A stretch of 64,000 nt of DNA from positions 44,352,501-44,416,500 of the forward strand of contig NC_071669.1 in assembly GCF_028554725.1 (NCBI RefSeq). The letters run 5' to 3'. How positions within the stretch are numbered: position 1 is the first letter of the stretch; every line of letters begins with the position of its first letter. Origin of the DNA: Zeugodacus cucurbitae. Taxonomy: Eukaryota; Arthropoda; Insecta; Diptera; Tephritidae. The notes under the pieces are model-generated. The model ran no database searches and was not told the DNA's origin. It saw only the letters and a list, made by a program, of their open reading frames with translations. The position numbers and the translations under genes are program-made. This document shows positions 10,501-25,000 of the stretch, piece by piece.

Positions 10501-12967
10501 CATTGCAAATATAATATAATTTCATGTTCGAAACTTCCTCATTTTACTTTTTTAAAATGAATCCACGCAAGAAACAGGATAGTACATGCATATGTATGGG
10601 AGAGTGTGTATAAGTAACAGAGATCTCCCTCACTGAGCCACTTAAATCAATTGAGTTCAAAATTACTTTTACAATTGTTAGAAAAGAATTTTTAACAGAA
10701 AAATTTAAGAGCTCACAAAAACTCAAATTTTTCCAAAAATCCTCTCATTAGTACAAAGCAAATAAATACTCAAATTGCCAATCATCCTAACACCTACATG
10801 TGGAATTCGAGCTTCATTGCATGTCAGCTCTCGATTTGAAAACAAATTACCTCCATCGCCTTTACTACCGGTTGACAAACAAGCAAAATGCGAAATAAAA
10901 TTCGCTCGCCAAAAACGACCAAAATACAAATGCAGTCCATATTGAATCGATATCGAGTGGAGAAAGCAAAGCCAATACAAGAGCAAATGACAAATAATAA
11001 AACACGAGTTAAATGCCAATAAATATCTATGAGTGTGAGCATACAAATGTAATTGAAGAAAGACCGCTGCCAAAAGAAAAAATAAAGAAAGTGAAATGCA
11101 ATAAAAAGCAAAAGGATAATGGTTATTTTATAGACAAGAAAATGAAGAGAAAACACGAAAAGCAAAAGTCAAAGCTAGAGAAAAATCGCAATAAGATAAA
11201 ATGTGTAGAAGTACTCGAAAAGAAATGGACAAATTGAAATAGCTTGCTCGCAACTCAAGTGCTTTGATATAAGCCTTTTTATTGCCAATCAGACATTGTG
11301 GCGAAAATAAATGTTTTCGGTTGAAAGAAGATGTGCCGATTAGCAGAGGGAAATTACGAGTCGTTAGTTGGTTAATCATTGCAATAATTATCAGACTTGA
11401 TGAGGTGCGAGTTAAATGCTGAGAGCGGTTTTATAATAAATGTTTAACGGAGCGTGGAGATAATGGTTATACACTGCGTATATCTAAGTTACTAAAATTT
11501 AATTAAATAAATGTTTGACTTTTATACTATTTTTGATAAGTGGCGGAGTACAAGCTGGCTTCTTTAACATAATTCCTTCAATAAATACTTTCCTAATGAT
11601 TCTGTTTTTTACTTGACTACATAGAAGAGCTTGTACAGAGAAGCCTTTCCTTTTTATTCCTCTGTTTTTCCCATTCTGTGAACTCCAGTCTGAGATTCAT
11701 CCCTAACTTTTTTGAATTCAATTAGTAAACACATTTCCTTTGAAGATTGAAGAATGTAGTGAAAGACAGTTTGCCTTTGAAAAATGGTAACAGACTAGTA
11801 TTATAAGAAGTTTAGGACAATTTATGAATTTATGAAGAATATTTTCTGTGTATTATTATTTATCATTTCACTTATCACCACTGGTTTTCAGCTTAAGATA
11901 ATCAATCTTCCTCACATTTAATCCCAACTGAATCGACTATATGGTCTATAATGTACTTGAACCTTTAAGAAGGCATTGAAAGCTATCCACATCGGAAGCA
12001 TCGGGAATAATATTTAATCTATGTGAGTCACTTAAAGATCATATATAAATTATATTTCGATATTTACGAATCTAGAAGAAAACAGTTCAATTATTTCGAA
12101 GTTTCGTGCAACTTCGACTACATCGATTCTACTAAGGTTTAAGAGTTTCGGAGGTCTTCTAGAGTCAGATACGCAATGACCTCCTTTACAAGGAGGTATT
12201 GGAAGAGTTCTGTTCCAATCTTCTCTACCATATTATCATTATTTCTCTATTGATAAGGAGTACTATGGCCTCAAAGGCAACCAACATATTTGTAATCCAA
12301 TAATATTAGTTGTCTAGGATAGTCGTTCCAAATTGAAGTGTTGTATGTAAACAAAGTACTAGGATTTCTATAACAGGTCTTAAGACGGGCTTAGGTACAA
12401 TCATATCGCCACCAGCCGTATTTTGCAGTGAATTCGATAGTCCCAGTCTTCCAAGAAATATTGTGTGTGCGCTATAGTGTACTTTACGGTCAGCTTTATA
12501 GGACTGAGAACTAAGGCAACCTGATATATTGAAGAAAAGATTCTTAATTCTATAAAAGCTCGCAGGTCCTCTGATACCAGGTCTATACAGAAATCGGATT
12601 TTGTCGAAATATTTAAACAGTATTTGTTTTAGAAGACGTTATAGGTAACAAATGGGGTCTTTTCAGGGTCCATAAGAAATTTACATGCCAAACATATTTC
12701 CTACACATCTTTTTCAGAAGTTCCTGCGTTTTTCTAAAGTTTATGATAACTCATGAACTAAATGATTACCGTTATTAAAATGTTTACTATTACGTATTGT
12801 TATAACTCATTTTGTAGAAGTGCATATAAAGAAATATAAAAACCTCCATTTAACCAGTTGAATGGTCCAAGAGCAGTTATCCATTTAACTGCAGCTGGAA
12901 AACGAAAAATTAAAAATTCTTTTAAAGTATTCATGCTAAGTGCCGCTCCGCTTTCGTTTCTTTGCAG
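10501..12967. other. Non-coding DNA immediately upstream of the first Rim exon seen
   Basis: This stretch is AT-rich and has no supported gene. It should be at least partly a Rim intron, since the exon at 12968 begins inside a codon. A small palindrome (CCTCCTTTACAAGGAGG) lies near 12181-12197. The frames at 10723-11379 are Lys- or Phe/Leu-rich by composition only. No earlier Rim exon (PDZ strand 1, zinc finger) could be recognised. Confidence 0.4.
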
Positions 12968-13092
12968 CACGTGGCTTTGGTATGCGTGTGGTTGGCGGCA
13001 AAACCGGTGCGGATGGCCGACTCTTCGCCTATATTGTGTGGACGGTGCCAGGCGGGCCAGCCGAGAAGAACGGACTACAGCAAGGCGATAAG
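12968..13092 (+). CDS. Rim: Rim exon a: first half of PDZ domain
   Basis: The acceptor is a pyrimidine tract ending TTTCTTTGCAG at 12967. The exon opens with two bases of a split codon, then reads RGFGMRVVGGKTG, where GFGM is the PDZ carboxylate-binding loop, then GRLFAYIVWTVPGGPAEKNGLQQGDK. It ends on a codon boundary before donor GTAATT. The PDZ of RIM binds ELKS/Bruchpilot-like proteins and calcium-channel C-termini. A reading frame that begins upstream at 12858 or 12940 runs over the acceptor and is not evidence for a different start. Confidence 0.93.
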
Positions 13093-16000
13093 GTAATTCG
13101 TTTAACTTGTTTTTATCAGCTTCATCATCGTCATCGTCGGCGTCGTCAACGCTTTGACAGTGTTAAGTGAGCGCTAAAAGGAGTGGGTAATCTTATTTTC
13201 ATGTCAAGCCTATGCGGCACTCTTGGAATACTCATATAATCGCACAACTGAAAGTTGTTATCTTTGAGACAGTGTATCGCTATGGCCCGTAGAGACAGTC
13301 AATGGTTATCGTTAATTTAATATCGCTGAGAATCATTTTATTTCCATTATATACACCGGCACTGCCAACACTATTGGTAAGCGCTGACGCAGCGGCGTTA
13401 TATTGTAACATTTCTTTATTATTTGCCGCTTTTTGATTTTTTTCCTTCGCCGTTTGGTGCATTTTTTATCACTTTTTCGTGGCACAGCGGGTTTGGGTAA
13501 AATTTTTTGCATGTCGCTTGCTCTTAGAAAGCGCAGCTGCTTTTAAGCCACGAAACTTTAAAAGTTTCTTGTTTACTTGTGTGCGCGCTTCTTGCTTGTA
13601 CTTTGCATCCACAGGCGCTCTGCAGCGAGTGGTTTCCTGTGTGGGGTGAGTGTATGTGCGCTCATGAAGGATTTCCGCTTTGGTAGTGGATTTTTAGTGG
13701 CCATAATTTTTTTATGAGCGCAACTTTAATGCTCCAGCTAACTCAATTCCTAAGCGTTGTCGTTGTCCTCGCATGCGACGAAGCTCACCGTCTTACATCC
13801 TTTATTCATAATGCTCATAATAATAGTAATAAAGCTGCCTTGCGACTTATGTGCCACTTGTAGCTTATATTATAAACTCGCATTCATCATTTCGGAAATT
13901 TCGAAAAGAGGACGATTTTATTTGTTATACATAACGGTGGTTTAAAAAGTGATATTTCACCGTTTTATGAAGCAAGCTTCTTATTATACCGGCTGATGTT
14001 GTTAGGATCTCAAATATATTAAAAGCTTATTTTAATATCTTCGACATTTATATCTCTTCAAAGGTGTCCTCATAACTAAACGAATGTTAAGATTAAGCTT
14101 AGTGGAACGAGTGGAACATTTGCATTCTAAGCGTTATGATTTATGAGCTATATAAATCACAATTAAGTGATCCAAGTTGAATGCAAACTATATAAATGCC
14201 CATAGCTAGATGTCATTTCTTCACGCATTCTTCCAAAATAAATTTGGGAACACAAAACAGCCTGAGTCGTAAATTGATTGAGGTCTCAGTCAACGAATCA
14301 TGCGACGATAATCTCTTTTAAACTATCCGGATAGCAATATCGGTCTTGAAATTATGTTCGTCCTTGAATGCGAATATAACGTTTAAACTAATAGAGAAAT
14401 AAAGGTCCGTTAGTGACCTGTCACAAATGGAAGATATATAAACTAACCAAACTATATAATCGTAACGCTATTGTTTACCTCTTAGTAGTTACCGATCCAA
14501 AAAGGGATAGATCGTCGAAAGCGCAGCCCTTGGCCAGATAAAATTCGGATTAATTCCGGTAACGTAGAACCGGATGCATTGATCTTACCGCTATCCTATC
14601 GATAATTGATAGAATTGTTGAAGAGGAGGTACTCCTTTCAAAGTACTTAAATACTTCAGGTCCACCCATCTAGATTTGAGACATAAAATAAAATAAGGTC
14701 CTATATTCATCACTACTTTGAAAATTGGTCAATTGATATGTAGGCATATAAAACTTGTTTCCGAACACCAAGGTCTGTAGTATACAACTCCACTAGAATA
14801 TTATAATTTTAATAAGCCTCTCTGAACTTATGCTCTCATATCTTTCTTGATTTTTCAGCAGTAAATCAGTGAGTCATCCAAAGTAGATAGTGAATATAAA
14901 TAGAAAGATTAAAGCCTGGTCACAGCATCTAGCTAAATCAACTTTCTTGGTGAGGCTCCGCATATAGGAATTGAATTTCCACAGACAATGATTCTTACTT
15001 TATTTGTATAGATCTGTGATATAGAAAGTCGTTAGAGTGAGTTTATGTTTACCCTGTAGATCCACGGACTTCATAAACTTTTAAACCAAACACTACAAGG
15101 AATTAAAAACATCTACCCATTTTTGGAAAACCATTCACTAAATTACCAGATCTTTATCTGAATAATGGTAATCCAGCTCTGAGAAAAAGTCATGGCATGT
15201 ACACTTATTTGAACTATAGTTCTAGTAGATGTTACTAAAGAAATAACTGTATTCTCACTGACGAGGGAAACCATACTTAAAGTCGTTTGATATGTGTAAA
15301 AAATTGGATTTCCAATCAAACTATATCGTTTCCATAACTTCCGTTCAACTACCTTGCAGATACTCGAGTGGAATGGCATGTCGTTGATTGATCGTAGCTT
15401 CGAGGAGGTCTGCTCTATAATGGATCGTACGGGCGACATTGTCGAACTGCTCGTCGAGCACGCTACCGACTTTCGTATGTGCGATCTATTCGATGAGAAT
15501 CTACCACCGGGCAATAGTGGCAATCAAAGCGGTCCACGGCGTTCAGGTGACGGTCCGGTAGGACTGGGCTTAATAGCGGGTAAGTCAGAGATGTGCCAAA
15601 TTCACTCAATGCAAATAATAACTGTGTTTAATATTTCACTTAATAACGGTGAAATAGCTAGCACACAAATAATATAATTGATTTTTCTGATATTTAATTA
15701 ATTGTAATGTGATTTTTTCTCTTTTATCTTTTCTACTTTTTTAAAATTAACTGTTCTTTTTTACATCTCCACACATTTATACTAAATATTTCATAATTTT
15801 AATTATTTTTTCTTTCATACACACTACGCACACGCACCGAAATACACCAACAATAAAACACTACAATGCAATAGACCCCGAAACAACCACAGACAAATCA
15901 CCGGCATCGCCGACCAGACGGAAATTACCCAAAACTCCGGTATAAAATCCTCAACAAAACTCTAACAACTCAAGAAAAATTTAGTTTTATTTTATGAGAA

Positions 16001-19000
16001 ATTGTTTTTGTTGGCTTTTCCACTTGAAATACTTTGCCAAACTGTAGTGAAGGTGTGTAGAGCGTATATGACTTTTCGGTGAAACACCTGTCAGAAATTG
16101 TGGCAAAGCAAGTGGTAATTTTTATTGCAAAAGTGGAAGCCAACAATTTCTTTACTGTGTGCAGATTTATATACATGTAAAGCTAAAGTGCAAAAGAAAG
16201 TCTTAAAAATCATAAGTTACAAAAGCTCTAGGCAACTATAAACACTAAGTAAGCCGCAGCGGTAGCCGTAGTAGATAAACATGCTATCATACACTATTTA
16301 TGAATAACTTAGCGCACTTGCGAAAAGTAATTTACCGATTCGCTTTTTAGATTAATTTTATTTTTTATTTTTAATAAATTTTGCATTCTAAAAGATTTTT
16401 TACACAAACTATTTAATTCCAAATTACCGAGATTTTTATTATTTATAATTTCAATTATTATTTTGCGAGAGAGTAATTTCGTAATTTCATGTAATTTAAC
16501 TTACATTTTCATAATTTCTTAAAATCATGAAAATAACTTCGAATTTTGGTCGCACCTATAACTAGTTCTTTTGTAAAGTCAATAATATACAGAGTCTTGT
16601 GAAAAGAAATGGACCTATTCCACGAAAGTAGTAAAAATCTAAATAAAGTATTAAACATCTGAAAGGCTTTGTCTTTTTAGACAAATGAGGCTTCTCTTCT
16701 CCCCCAAGTAATCAAGACAAATTGAGGATGATGTCGCCGCAATTTGGAAAATCTCCTCATTCTGGGCTCAATTGAATTGAATTTGAAACAACTCAACTTT
16801 TATGCCGCTATAAATTTATTTGAAATGTTGAAAATTCAAAAGATTTGACAGGTTGAGTTGTTAACAAAAGTACTGCTTGGAGTTGAGTTGTAAGCTGTAA
16901 TGAGGGTATAATATTTAGGTTAATTCAAAAAATATGTTTAAAAGATCTACATCAGATATTGTCAAAGCCCAGTGTGAGCTGTCGATGTTATACGTAAAAA
17001 TCAACTGAAAAAGAAAATGATTGGAAACCACTTTACTAAATATACCACACAGGTTAGGTTAGGTTAGGTTAGGTTTGTAGGCAGTTCTCTGCATAAACAG
17101 AAGATCTCACTTAGACAGCCTGGCGCTGTCCATTGTGGTACCAATAAAACTCCCCACGGATCAAAGACCTTTAAGATTCAGCAAAACGCTTGGAATCTGT
17201 TACAAATTTCTTAAGACGGCTAATGTCGATTCTAGCCAATTCGCTAGAATCGCTGAAAAAGGGCCTTCAGAGGTGTTTCAACTTCCGTCTGGCGAAAGTT
17301 GGACAATGAAGAAGTAAATGCTTAGATGATTCCACCTCGCCTTCCTCCATACCACTTTGGCAACTTGCATCTGCCACGATCCCAAGCCTCAACGCATGGG
17401 TACCCATTGGACAATGTCCAGTAAGTACACCAATGATCGCGCTGAGATGGACCTTGCCCAGAGAAAGCAGTTGAAAGTAGCGCTTACGCTCCACAGTGTG
17501 CCAAAAGGACCACGCCACTGCACAAGTACTGGTAGTTGACCACCGTTTGACGAGCTCATGCGTAGTCTGCATGTCCAGCGCTCTTGTGCAGGTGGACCAT
17601 GGACTACCAACGCGGTCCCATTCCGACGTCAATATATCACATAGCAAAATAGCTGGAAGCTATTGATAAGGATCTAAGACACTCCTTAAGTAGCCCAGAA
17701 CGTACTGTCATCGTTTCCAATGACAGTATTGCCGCTCTGCTGTCGGAGTGAATACATACCTCTCTAAAAGAGGTCACCATATGAAGCAGTGCGTCCTCTG
17801 CTACTTTGATCGCAGCGACCTCTGCTTGGAAGACACAATATACCACACAACTGGAGTAAAATTTTCCTAGAGTGACAAGTAACTGAGGAGAATTGTAAGC
17901 CTTCAGGTGTAAAATGCTCAAGTTTATTATCAATTATTTGTAGAAATCCAACAGAACATCGAATTTTGAAATATTTAAGGGGCACACCTAGTGTGAAATT
18001 TCAAAAAAATCGATTTTTGTTTTTGTTCATATTATATCGGTAGATAAAAAATAACATATTAAAATTTCAAATCGATATCTCAAATAGTTTTTGAGTTATA
18101 GCAATTTAAATAGCAGCCGCTCGGTAACAGTGAAAACGATCATTTTATCTTTAAACGCGTTTTTCTTGAAACAGCATTTTCCGAATTTGCTGCAGTGATT
18201 ACTCAAAAACAAATGATCCGATCACTATCGAGTTTTTTTTGCATGTTCTATATATAGTTCTCCGTACAATGACCTATCGATTTTTTATCTGATAAAAAAA
18301 TCGAATTTTGGCAGGCAAAAACGACCAAAATTGTGGGTAAAAATCGAAATTCTTTTTTAAAACGCCGCCATATTGTCAATTTTTGATTTTTTTATCATAG
18401 GTGTATCATTGTACAGACAATATTATCTAGTTTAACGAGAATTTTGTTTTTTTTTTTTTAATTTCATCCACGGAGAAGGCCGGAATCACTGCAGCAGTGA
18501 AGGACCTTTTTTTCGCGCCGTTGGAAATCGACTATAACTTAAAAACTATTTAATTTTTTTCTTCAAAAATTTCACTGTATATTCTTGAAACATGTATAAA
18601 TATATTCTTAAAGTTTTGAAATAATTGATAAAGTATTTTTTTAATAAAAATTCCCAAAAATCAACTTTTTTTTAGGCCATCACACTAGGTGTGCCCCTTA
18701 AGAGCTCTTCTTTCTATCGAAAAGCATTTTGGCCAAATTTCGTCCAATGAAAACCCGAAATTACTTTCAATATTCTCTTACAGTAAAGTATTTTTTTATG
18801 AAAAACTATTTTCATCTTTTATTACATCATCTTTTCAAACATAGTAGGCAATATTTGAACATTATCATTTAATTTTTATAGCGTTTCTAAGCAGTTAATT
18901 ACCTAATACCAAATATTTTATATTTTTATTTGATTTTATTTCGTGCTATTTATTTAAATTTGTATTTAATACTATTTTTATCAATTTGTTTAAATAGTTA

Positions 19001-22000
19001 GTGTTTTTAAATGTGTAATACAATTGATAATTATGATTTTCCTTACGTAGTGCTTATTAAAAACAAATTGTACTAGTTCAAGAACTGTTTTATTTTTCAA
19101 TATTTGAATACAAAATTGTAGCATTGCTTAAAGAATTTGTATTTTTAATATAAACAAAATTACCAAACAAGTATTTCTTTGGATAACTGTGCGTAGCTAA
19201 AGACTTTTCCAAACTCTATAATGCTATCTTTTTATACTTTTATATCTTCTTTAAACAAACTAAACGCTCAATGGCCAACACACTTAACACAAACAGGAAC
19301 AAACATACTAAACGAAAACGAAAAATAATAAAAATAAAAAATGAAAAAAATAATAATTATAAAAGGTTTAAGAAAAAATATTAAAGATTAAATAATTGTA
19401 AGTGATATTACTTGTGGTAACAAAGAAACCAAAAACAAAGAGAAAAACGCTTTTATAATTTCCTACTACTATTTTCGGGAGAGAAACTATGACTGTCATT
19501 TCAAAGGTATTTGCTGTCCGCATTTTTGCTTTCAACTACTTCCTTATTAATTATTTCTGGTTCTGGCTAAACTGCTCACCCTTTTGTTGCATATTTTATT
19601 ATATTAAAAGTGACTTTCAATACTTCCAAACACAAAAATTACTGCTCAACTGAATTTTCATTTCATCTACAACTGTCCAACACTTCCAACTTAATTTTCT
19701 ACAAAATAACTTTAATTATAAAAAAAAAATATTGAAATATTTGGTGTTGTGTAGTTAAATATTAGTCATTTACATACATATTTACAACATACATAGTATA
19801 TATATTTATGTTATTCAATTATCTAGCCATAAAGTAAAGTACAGTACTTAAATTGTTACCGTTAATTATGATTAGTAATTGAAATGTTGAATTACTGAAT
19901 ACCGTTAAATTTAAGTAGCTGTTTAATTAAAATAGATAATATGCACGTACAATGAAACCAAATGCATACATATGTATATACATAACTGCGTTACAAATAA
20001 ATCGCTCGTTCGTGGTTGCCATATTGATTTTTTTCTGCTTAAAAACCAGCATTCGTAACTAATTTGACATGGAAATGGCCCTAAAAATCGAAACAAAATA
20101 TATTCTTTAATAAAAATAGAGCAGAACTTGGTGCTCAATTCACTACATACAGTGGAACTTCTATAACTCGAAAATCTCCATTACTCGAACCTTTGAATTG
20201 GCAATAGAAGTAAAATTTCATACAAATTTCCTTCCATAAAGCGAACTTTTCGACCAGGGCATACAACAAATTTTAAAATTTTACTATCGAGACAGAATTT
20301 TAAAAGAGTCTGTCAATATCGTATGGAAGCGAACAAAATATATGGTATTACACTTAGGGATTGCATAAATCATGTAACAAAGGCATGGGATAAAGACGTC
20401 AAGAGCCTAAAGATAGCAAACTGCAACTGATTTCTATATCCGACTGAATAACTGAGAAATTCTCAGGTATTACTGACTCTATCAAACTTGTTGCTTCTAA
20501 GCTCTCTTTGTTTCGAGGCTGAGAGAGCCTAAGATAAATGATACGCGACGAAGAATTCGAGACGAACTGTCAAATTTTCAATAGTAACTGTAAACCAAAA
20601 CTATTCTCTTATTCATGACGTCACAAGTTGCAATATTTTTCGATCAAACCCCATACAAAATTTTTTATTAAGTCTCGCCCTTCTTAGATTTTATCTGAAT
20701 CATCATCATAAAATAAAAAACATGCAGCAGATTATCGTCATAATCACCAATATATATGGTTGTAAAATACGTCAAAGAATACTTAACATTTGAAATCCTA
20801 AACCAACCACTTCACATTAATTTAATTTTAAATCCACATTTTTTGCGCTCAAGCACCTTTACCTCGTTACCAAATCTGGTTTAATAACAACTCACACTTC
20901 AACTACTTAGTCATTGGTGTAACTAACTGTATTTTATTTGTTGTTCTAAATATTTTTGTAAAATATCGTTATTTCGGAGAGCAATTCAATTGCTCTCACT
21001 GTAAGAACAAAGCACCAACAATAGAATTTTAAGCGGTATGAAAACAAAAAATAAAAAAAACTTACAAAACCCACTCAAAAAACGCTACAAAACTCAAAAA
21101 TAAATGCTTTAAAATTGTTATGCGAAAATTTTAAAACTAGTAAATTAATGAAAATGTTGAAAATTTTAGCAGAATAAAATAAAATAAAATAGCATTAATT
21201 TATGAAATAGTAAATACTAAGTGATGCACAAGCATACTCTTACATACATACTAGTATATTGAGAGAGAATAAATTTAATATACTCTCTAGTTATGTCGTT
21301 TATTATAACGAAAAAATACTTGTTGCAAAATTCTAATCAACTAATAAACTAAGAGTGAACTTATGTGTTGACTGAGAACTAGTTTACGTAGAGTGAGGTT
21401 AGGTATATGATATATCTCTACAAAAGAAATTACGAAAGCGAAATGAGAGAAATTTCTTTAAGTCCTATTTTAGTTATTGAGACTAGACTAATTAGAATTT
21501 GTATTATTTTGTAGTGTTATTATTAGATTTGATCTGTTTTTTATTCAACCGAGCTTTAAATTTTAAGCCTGTGAAAAACAGAGAGCAGTGAGCTTAAACA
21601 GAGAGAGCCAAGATCATTTTTATCTATGCTTTATACGTCAAAACCGGCATCGATGTCGATTTTGACAGCGAGTTAGAGCTTGAAGTTGGTTGCAGACACA
21701 AATGATAAAAATAAGAGTATAGAAATGGAAATGATTATACATATATTTGTTGCAATTCTCATATTTTTATGGAAAGATATATTTATAATATACTGTTAGC
21801 TTCACCATTTCGAAATTCGAGAGAATTAGAACATGTCAAAAATTTGACACTTTTTTCAATGTTTGTTTATTTATTGAATCTGCTCTTTGAAGCCTAACAA
21901 TAAGTTATAAAATCTTAATTCTAATTAAAACTAAACAAGCTCAACCAAGTGATTGAGTTGTTTTGGTGAAACGTTGCTCTTCAGTGTGCTGGCATATCTC

Positions 22001-25000
22001 TTCTTTTTAGACGTGATTGATTACAAGAATGTACTAAAGCATTAGCCAATGGGTTTGGGTGATCTCGGAATTTGGATAAATATTTGTTTCTGCTGTTCTC
22101 TACTTCTTTCTTTACCATGTGAATACCAAGATCATTATGGATATTTTCATTACGCATGTACCATGGTGAGCAGGTGATTGTTCTAAGCATTTTTGATTGG
22201 AATCTCTGAATTATATTGATATTGGTAGAACAGGTCGTACCCCACAGTTGAATGCCATACATCCAAATGGATGTTGTCTAGGCTAAGTTTTGAATTTTTG
22301 TTTAGAAGCCAATTTAAGTTGGCAGCTCTTATCTTCATGCAGGTTATTTTGCTCGATATGTGTTTTCTCCACGTGAGCCTTCCATCCAAGTGAATATCAA
22401 GATATGTTACTTCAGTCGCTTGGGGTACTAAAATATTGTTCATTTTAACTGCCGGGCACGTTTTTGGTCTTAGAGAAAATGTAACATGCTTGCACTTTTG
22501 TTCATTTACATTTATACGCCAGTTGGCTAGCCATTCTTCGACAAGAATCAAATACTCTTCTAATACTCTTGATGCTATAATTGGACATTTGTTTCGACTC
22601 ACAAAAGCTGTGTCATCCGCAAAAGTTGATGTCAAAACATTACTTGCTGTTGGAAGGTCTGCTGTATATATTATGTATAGAGTTGGCCCTAAAACACTGC
22701 CCTGTGGTACACCAGCTCTTATTGGTCGTTCCTCAGATATGAAGTCTCCTACTTTGACAGTAAACTTTCTATTTTTTAAATAAGACTCCAAGGTTTTATG
22801 CTTTTTTTAATCTTATATAAAAGCCCATCATGCCACACTTTATCGAACGCCTGAGCCACATCTAGAAATATAGCAGAACAGTACTCTCTATACTCGAACG
22901 CCAACACAATGCAACACTTGGCGCACCAATTTAAGAACTGCAATTGTAGGCAATTCTTTATTAATATCAAAGATATCTAAACCATCGCAATTAGAGGCAA
23001 TTCCAACTTTAATTTACATTGCTGTTCATTAAACATGTTAGGTTTTAGAGTTTCTTAAAATTTTAGCTATTATGACGTCATAAAATCTAAACTCTCTTGA
23101 AGTATTGAATATTGAAAGTTAAATCATCTATGTAAACTAGTTCTCGGCATAAATATACACATTTTATCGTTAATTGTTGTACACTTAATGTTTTACGAGT
23201 ATTATCACCGCAGCTACAAAATATTAGGGGTGTTCACGCAGTTTAGAAATAGGCTGAATTGGAAAAGAAGTTACACAATAGTATAAAGCTATTGAATGTG
23301 GGTTTTGAGTACTTTTTTGGAAATATACAAAACCTGCAATTTCAAAAACACTAGGACTCTTGAACTCTGTGAATACCCCAAAACTGTAATATTTTGTACC
23401 ACTGTGACCAGCTTAAGCTGTCTTATTGCATACGTAATGCATGATTTCGCTGTCTTCGAAAAAGAACAATAAACAATTTAATTAAACTAGTAGTATAACA
23501 TTAAAAAAAAAATTAAAAATGATATTTCAAACATAATATTTATGTAATTGATGTGGCAACTCTCAAATTAAATAGATGCTTTAAAGCTGAACACGCATTA
23601 TTTCAATGTAATGTGTTGGAAATGCGACTAAGTTCAGTTATAAATATATAAGTAAGAGCGCTAATGGAAAATTATTGAGAAAAAGGTTGAGAATTTCTAA
23701 ATTATTTTTTAAAGCAAAGCAAAATTGTTAAATGGCATAAATGTTCAAGCATAAAATAAAAATTATGAAAAATGTTGTTGGTCTATGCAAAAGTGTTTGT
23801 AAATGAAAGAGTAAAATACTAAGAGATATATTTTAATTGAGTGTAAATTACTCGCTAGTTAATAATTAATTGTTAATTCCCGTGTGGGCGACTTTCATGC
23901 ACACTGAACGCCAAATGCGCCCACTTATTCAACCCACCGCGCATAACTCCTGTCAGTTGGGTGATAAAAACTATTATTAAATACATAATTAAAGTAAAAA
24001 AATTTCAAAAATTTATTTTCAATTTTTACTTGCTCTAATTTCAAATTATTTTACATACATGTATAAATATAAATATAAATATACATATATAAATATAAAT
24101 AATAATTGAAGAGTAGCTATTAAGTCACTCAACAAAGACATACACACACGGGCACCTGCACTTCTAGACGCATACATACGTACTTATATAGGAAATAAGC
24201 TGCTCTAACGAGTTTAAGTTAATGCTTTAATGTTGTTTAAGAATTAAAAAAAAAATAATAATAAATTAGCTAACGAAAAACTATAATATATATACTTGTA
24301 CACATACATATAAACAAGCAACTGTGTGGAGTATTAACATATTGTCTAAAGCGCAGTTAACTGCATACAAACAAATCACGCGTAACGGTTATTCAACAAA
24401 CATACATATTCAGTATACACAAGGCAAGTTGTTTATTAAATTTATGAAATATGTATATGTATACAGAAAAAATAATAAATTAATAAAAATATTAATTAAA
24501 TTAACTAAATAAAGATAATTTGAGACAACCAATCTACACAAAAAAATATCATAAAATGTGTTGAAAAACTCTATGCAGAAAATTGTTTGTCTCAGTTACT
24601 ACAATGCTCCACCACTTAATGGCATAATTGAGTACTATAGTGGAAAGCGAAAACTTAATTAAGCTCAATTAACTTTTGAGCAGAACTTTTAAAGAGCGAA
24701 AAGTAAGAAAAATGCAAATTATGTTATATACACATTTATATAATATATATGTACTATATCAAAAAGCTGTCCTAAATTATTTACATACATATATACATGC
24801 ATATATATATATTCTAGATATTTGTATATATATGTCTGAATTTATATTTATATCTACATCAAATCAAACTGAGTATTGTGTAAACATTGTGAATGAACTT
24901 TATTAATTTGCTATTCTATTAAGCATGGAATTTTACTTGAAAAATTATAAAGAAAAAACAAAAGAATGTGTACACAAAAACTTAAACTCAACGTGTGTTA

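Noticed and set aside
12858..13170. Open frames starting upstream of or running past the first PDZ exon
   Set aside because: They cross a clear acceptor at 12967 and donor at 13093; the conserved PDZ sequence lies only between these.
17051..17075. True telomeric repeat array
   Set aside because: Only 25 bp, joined precisely to a LINE 3' end, internal to a gene; read as an element tail.
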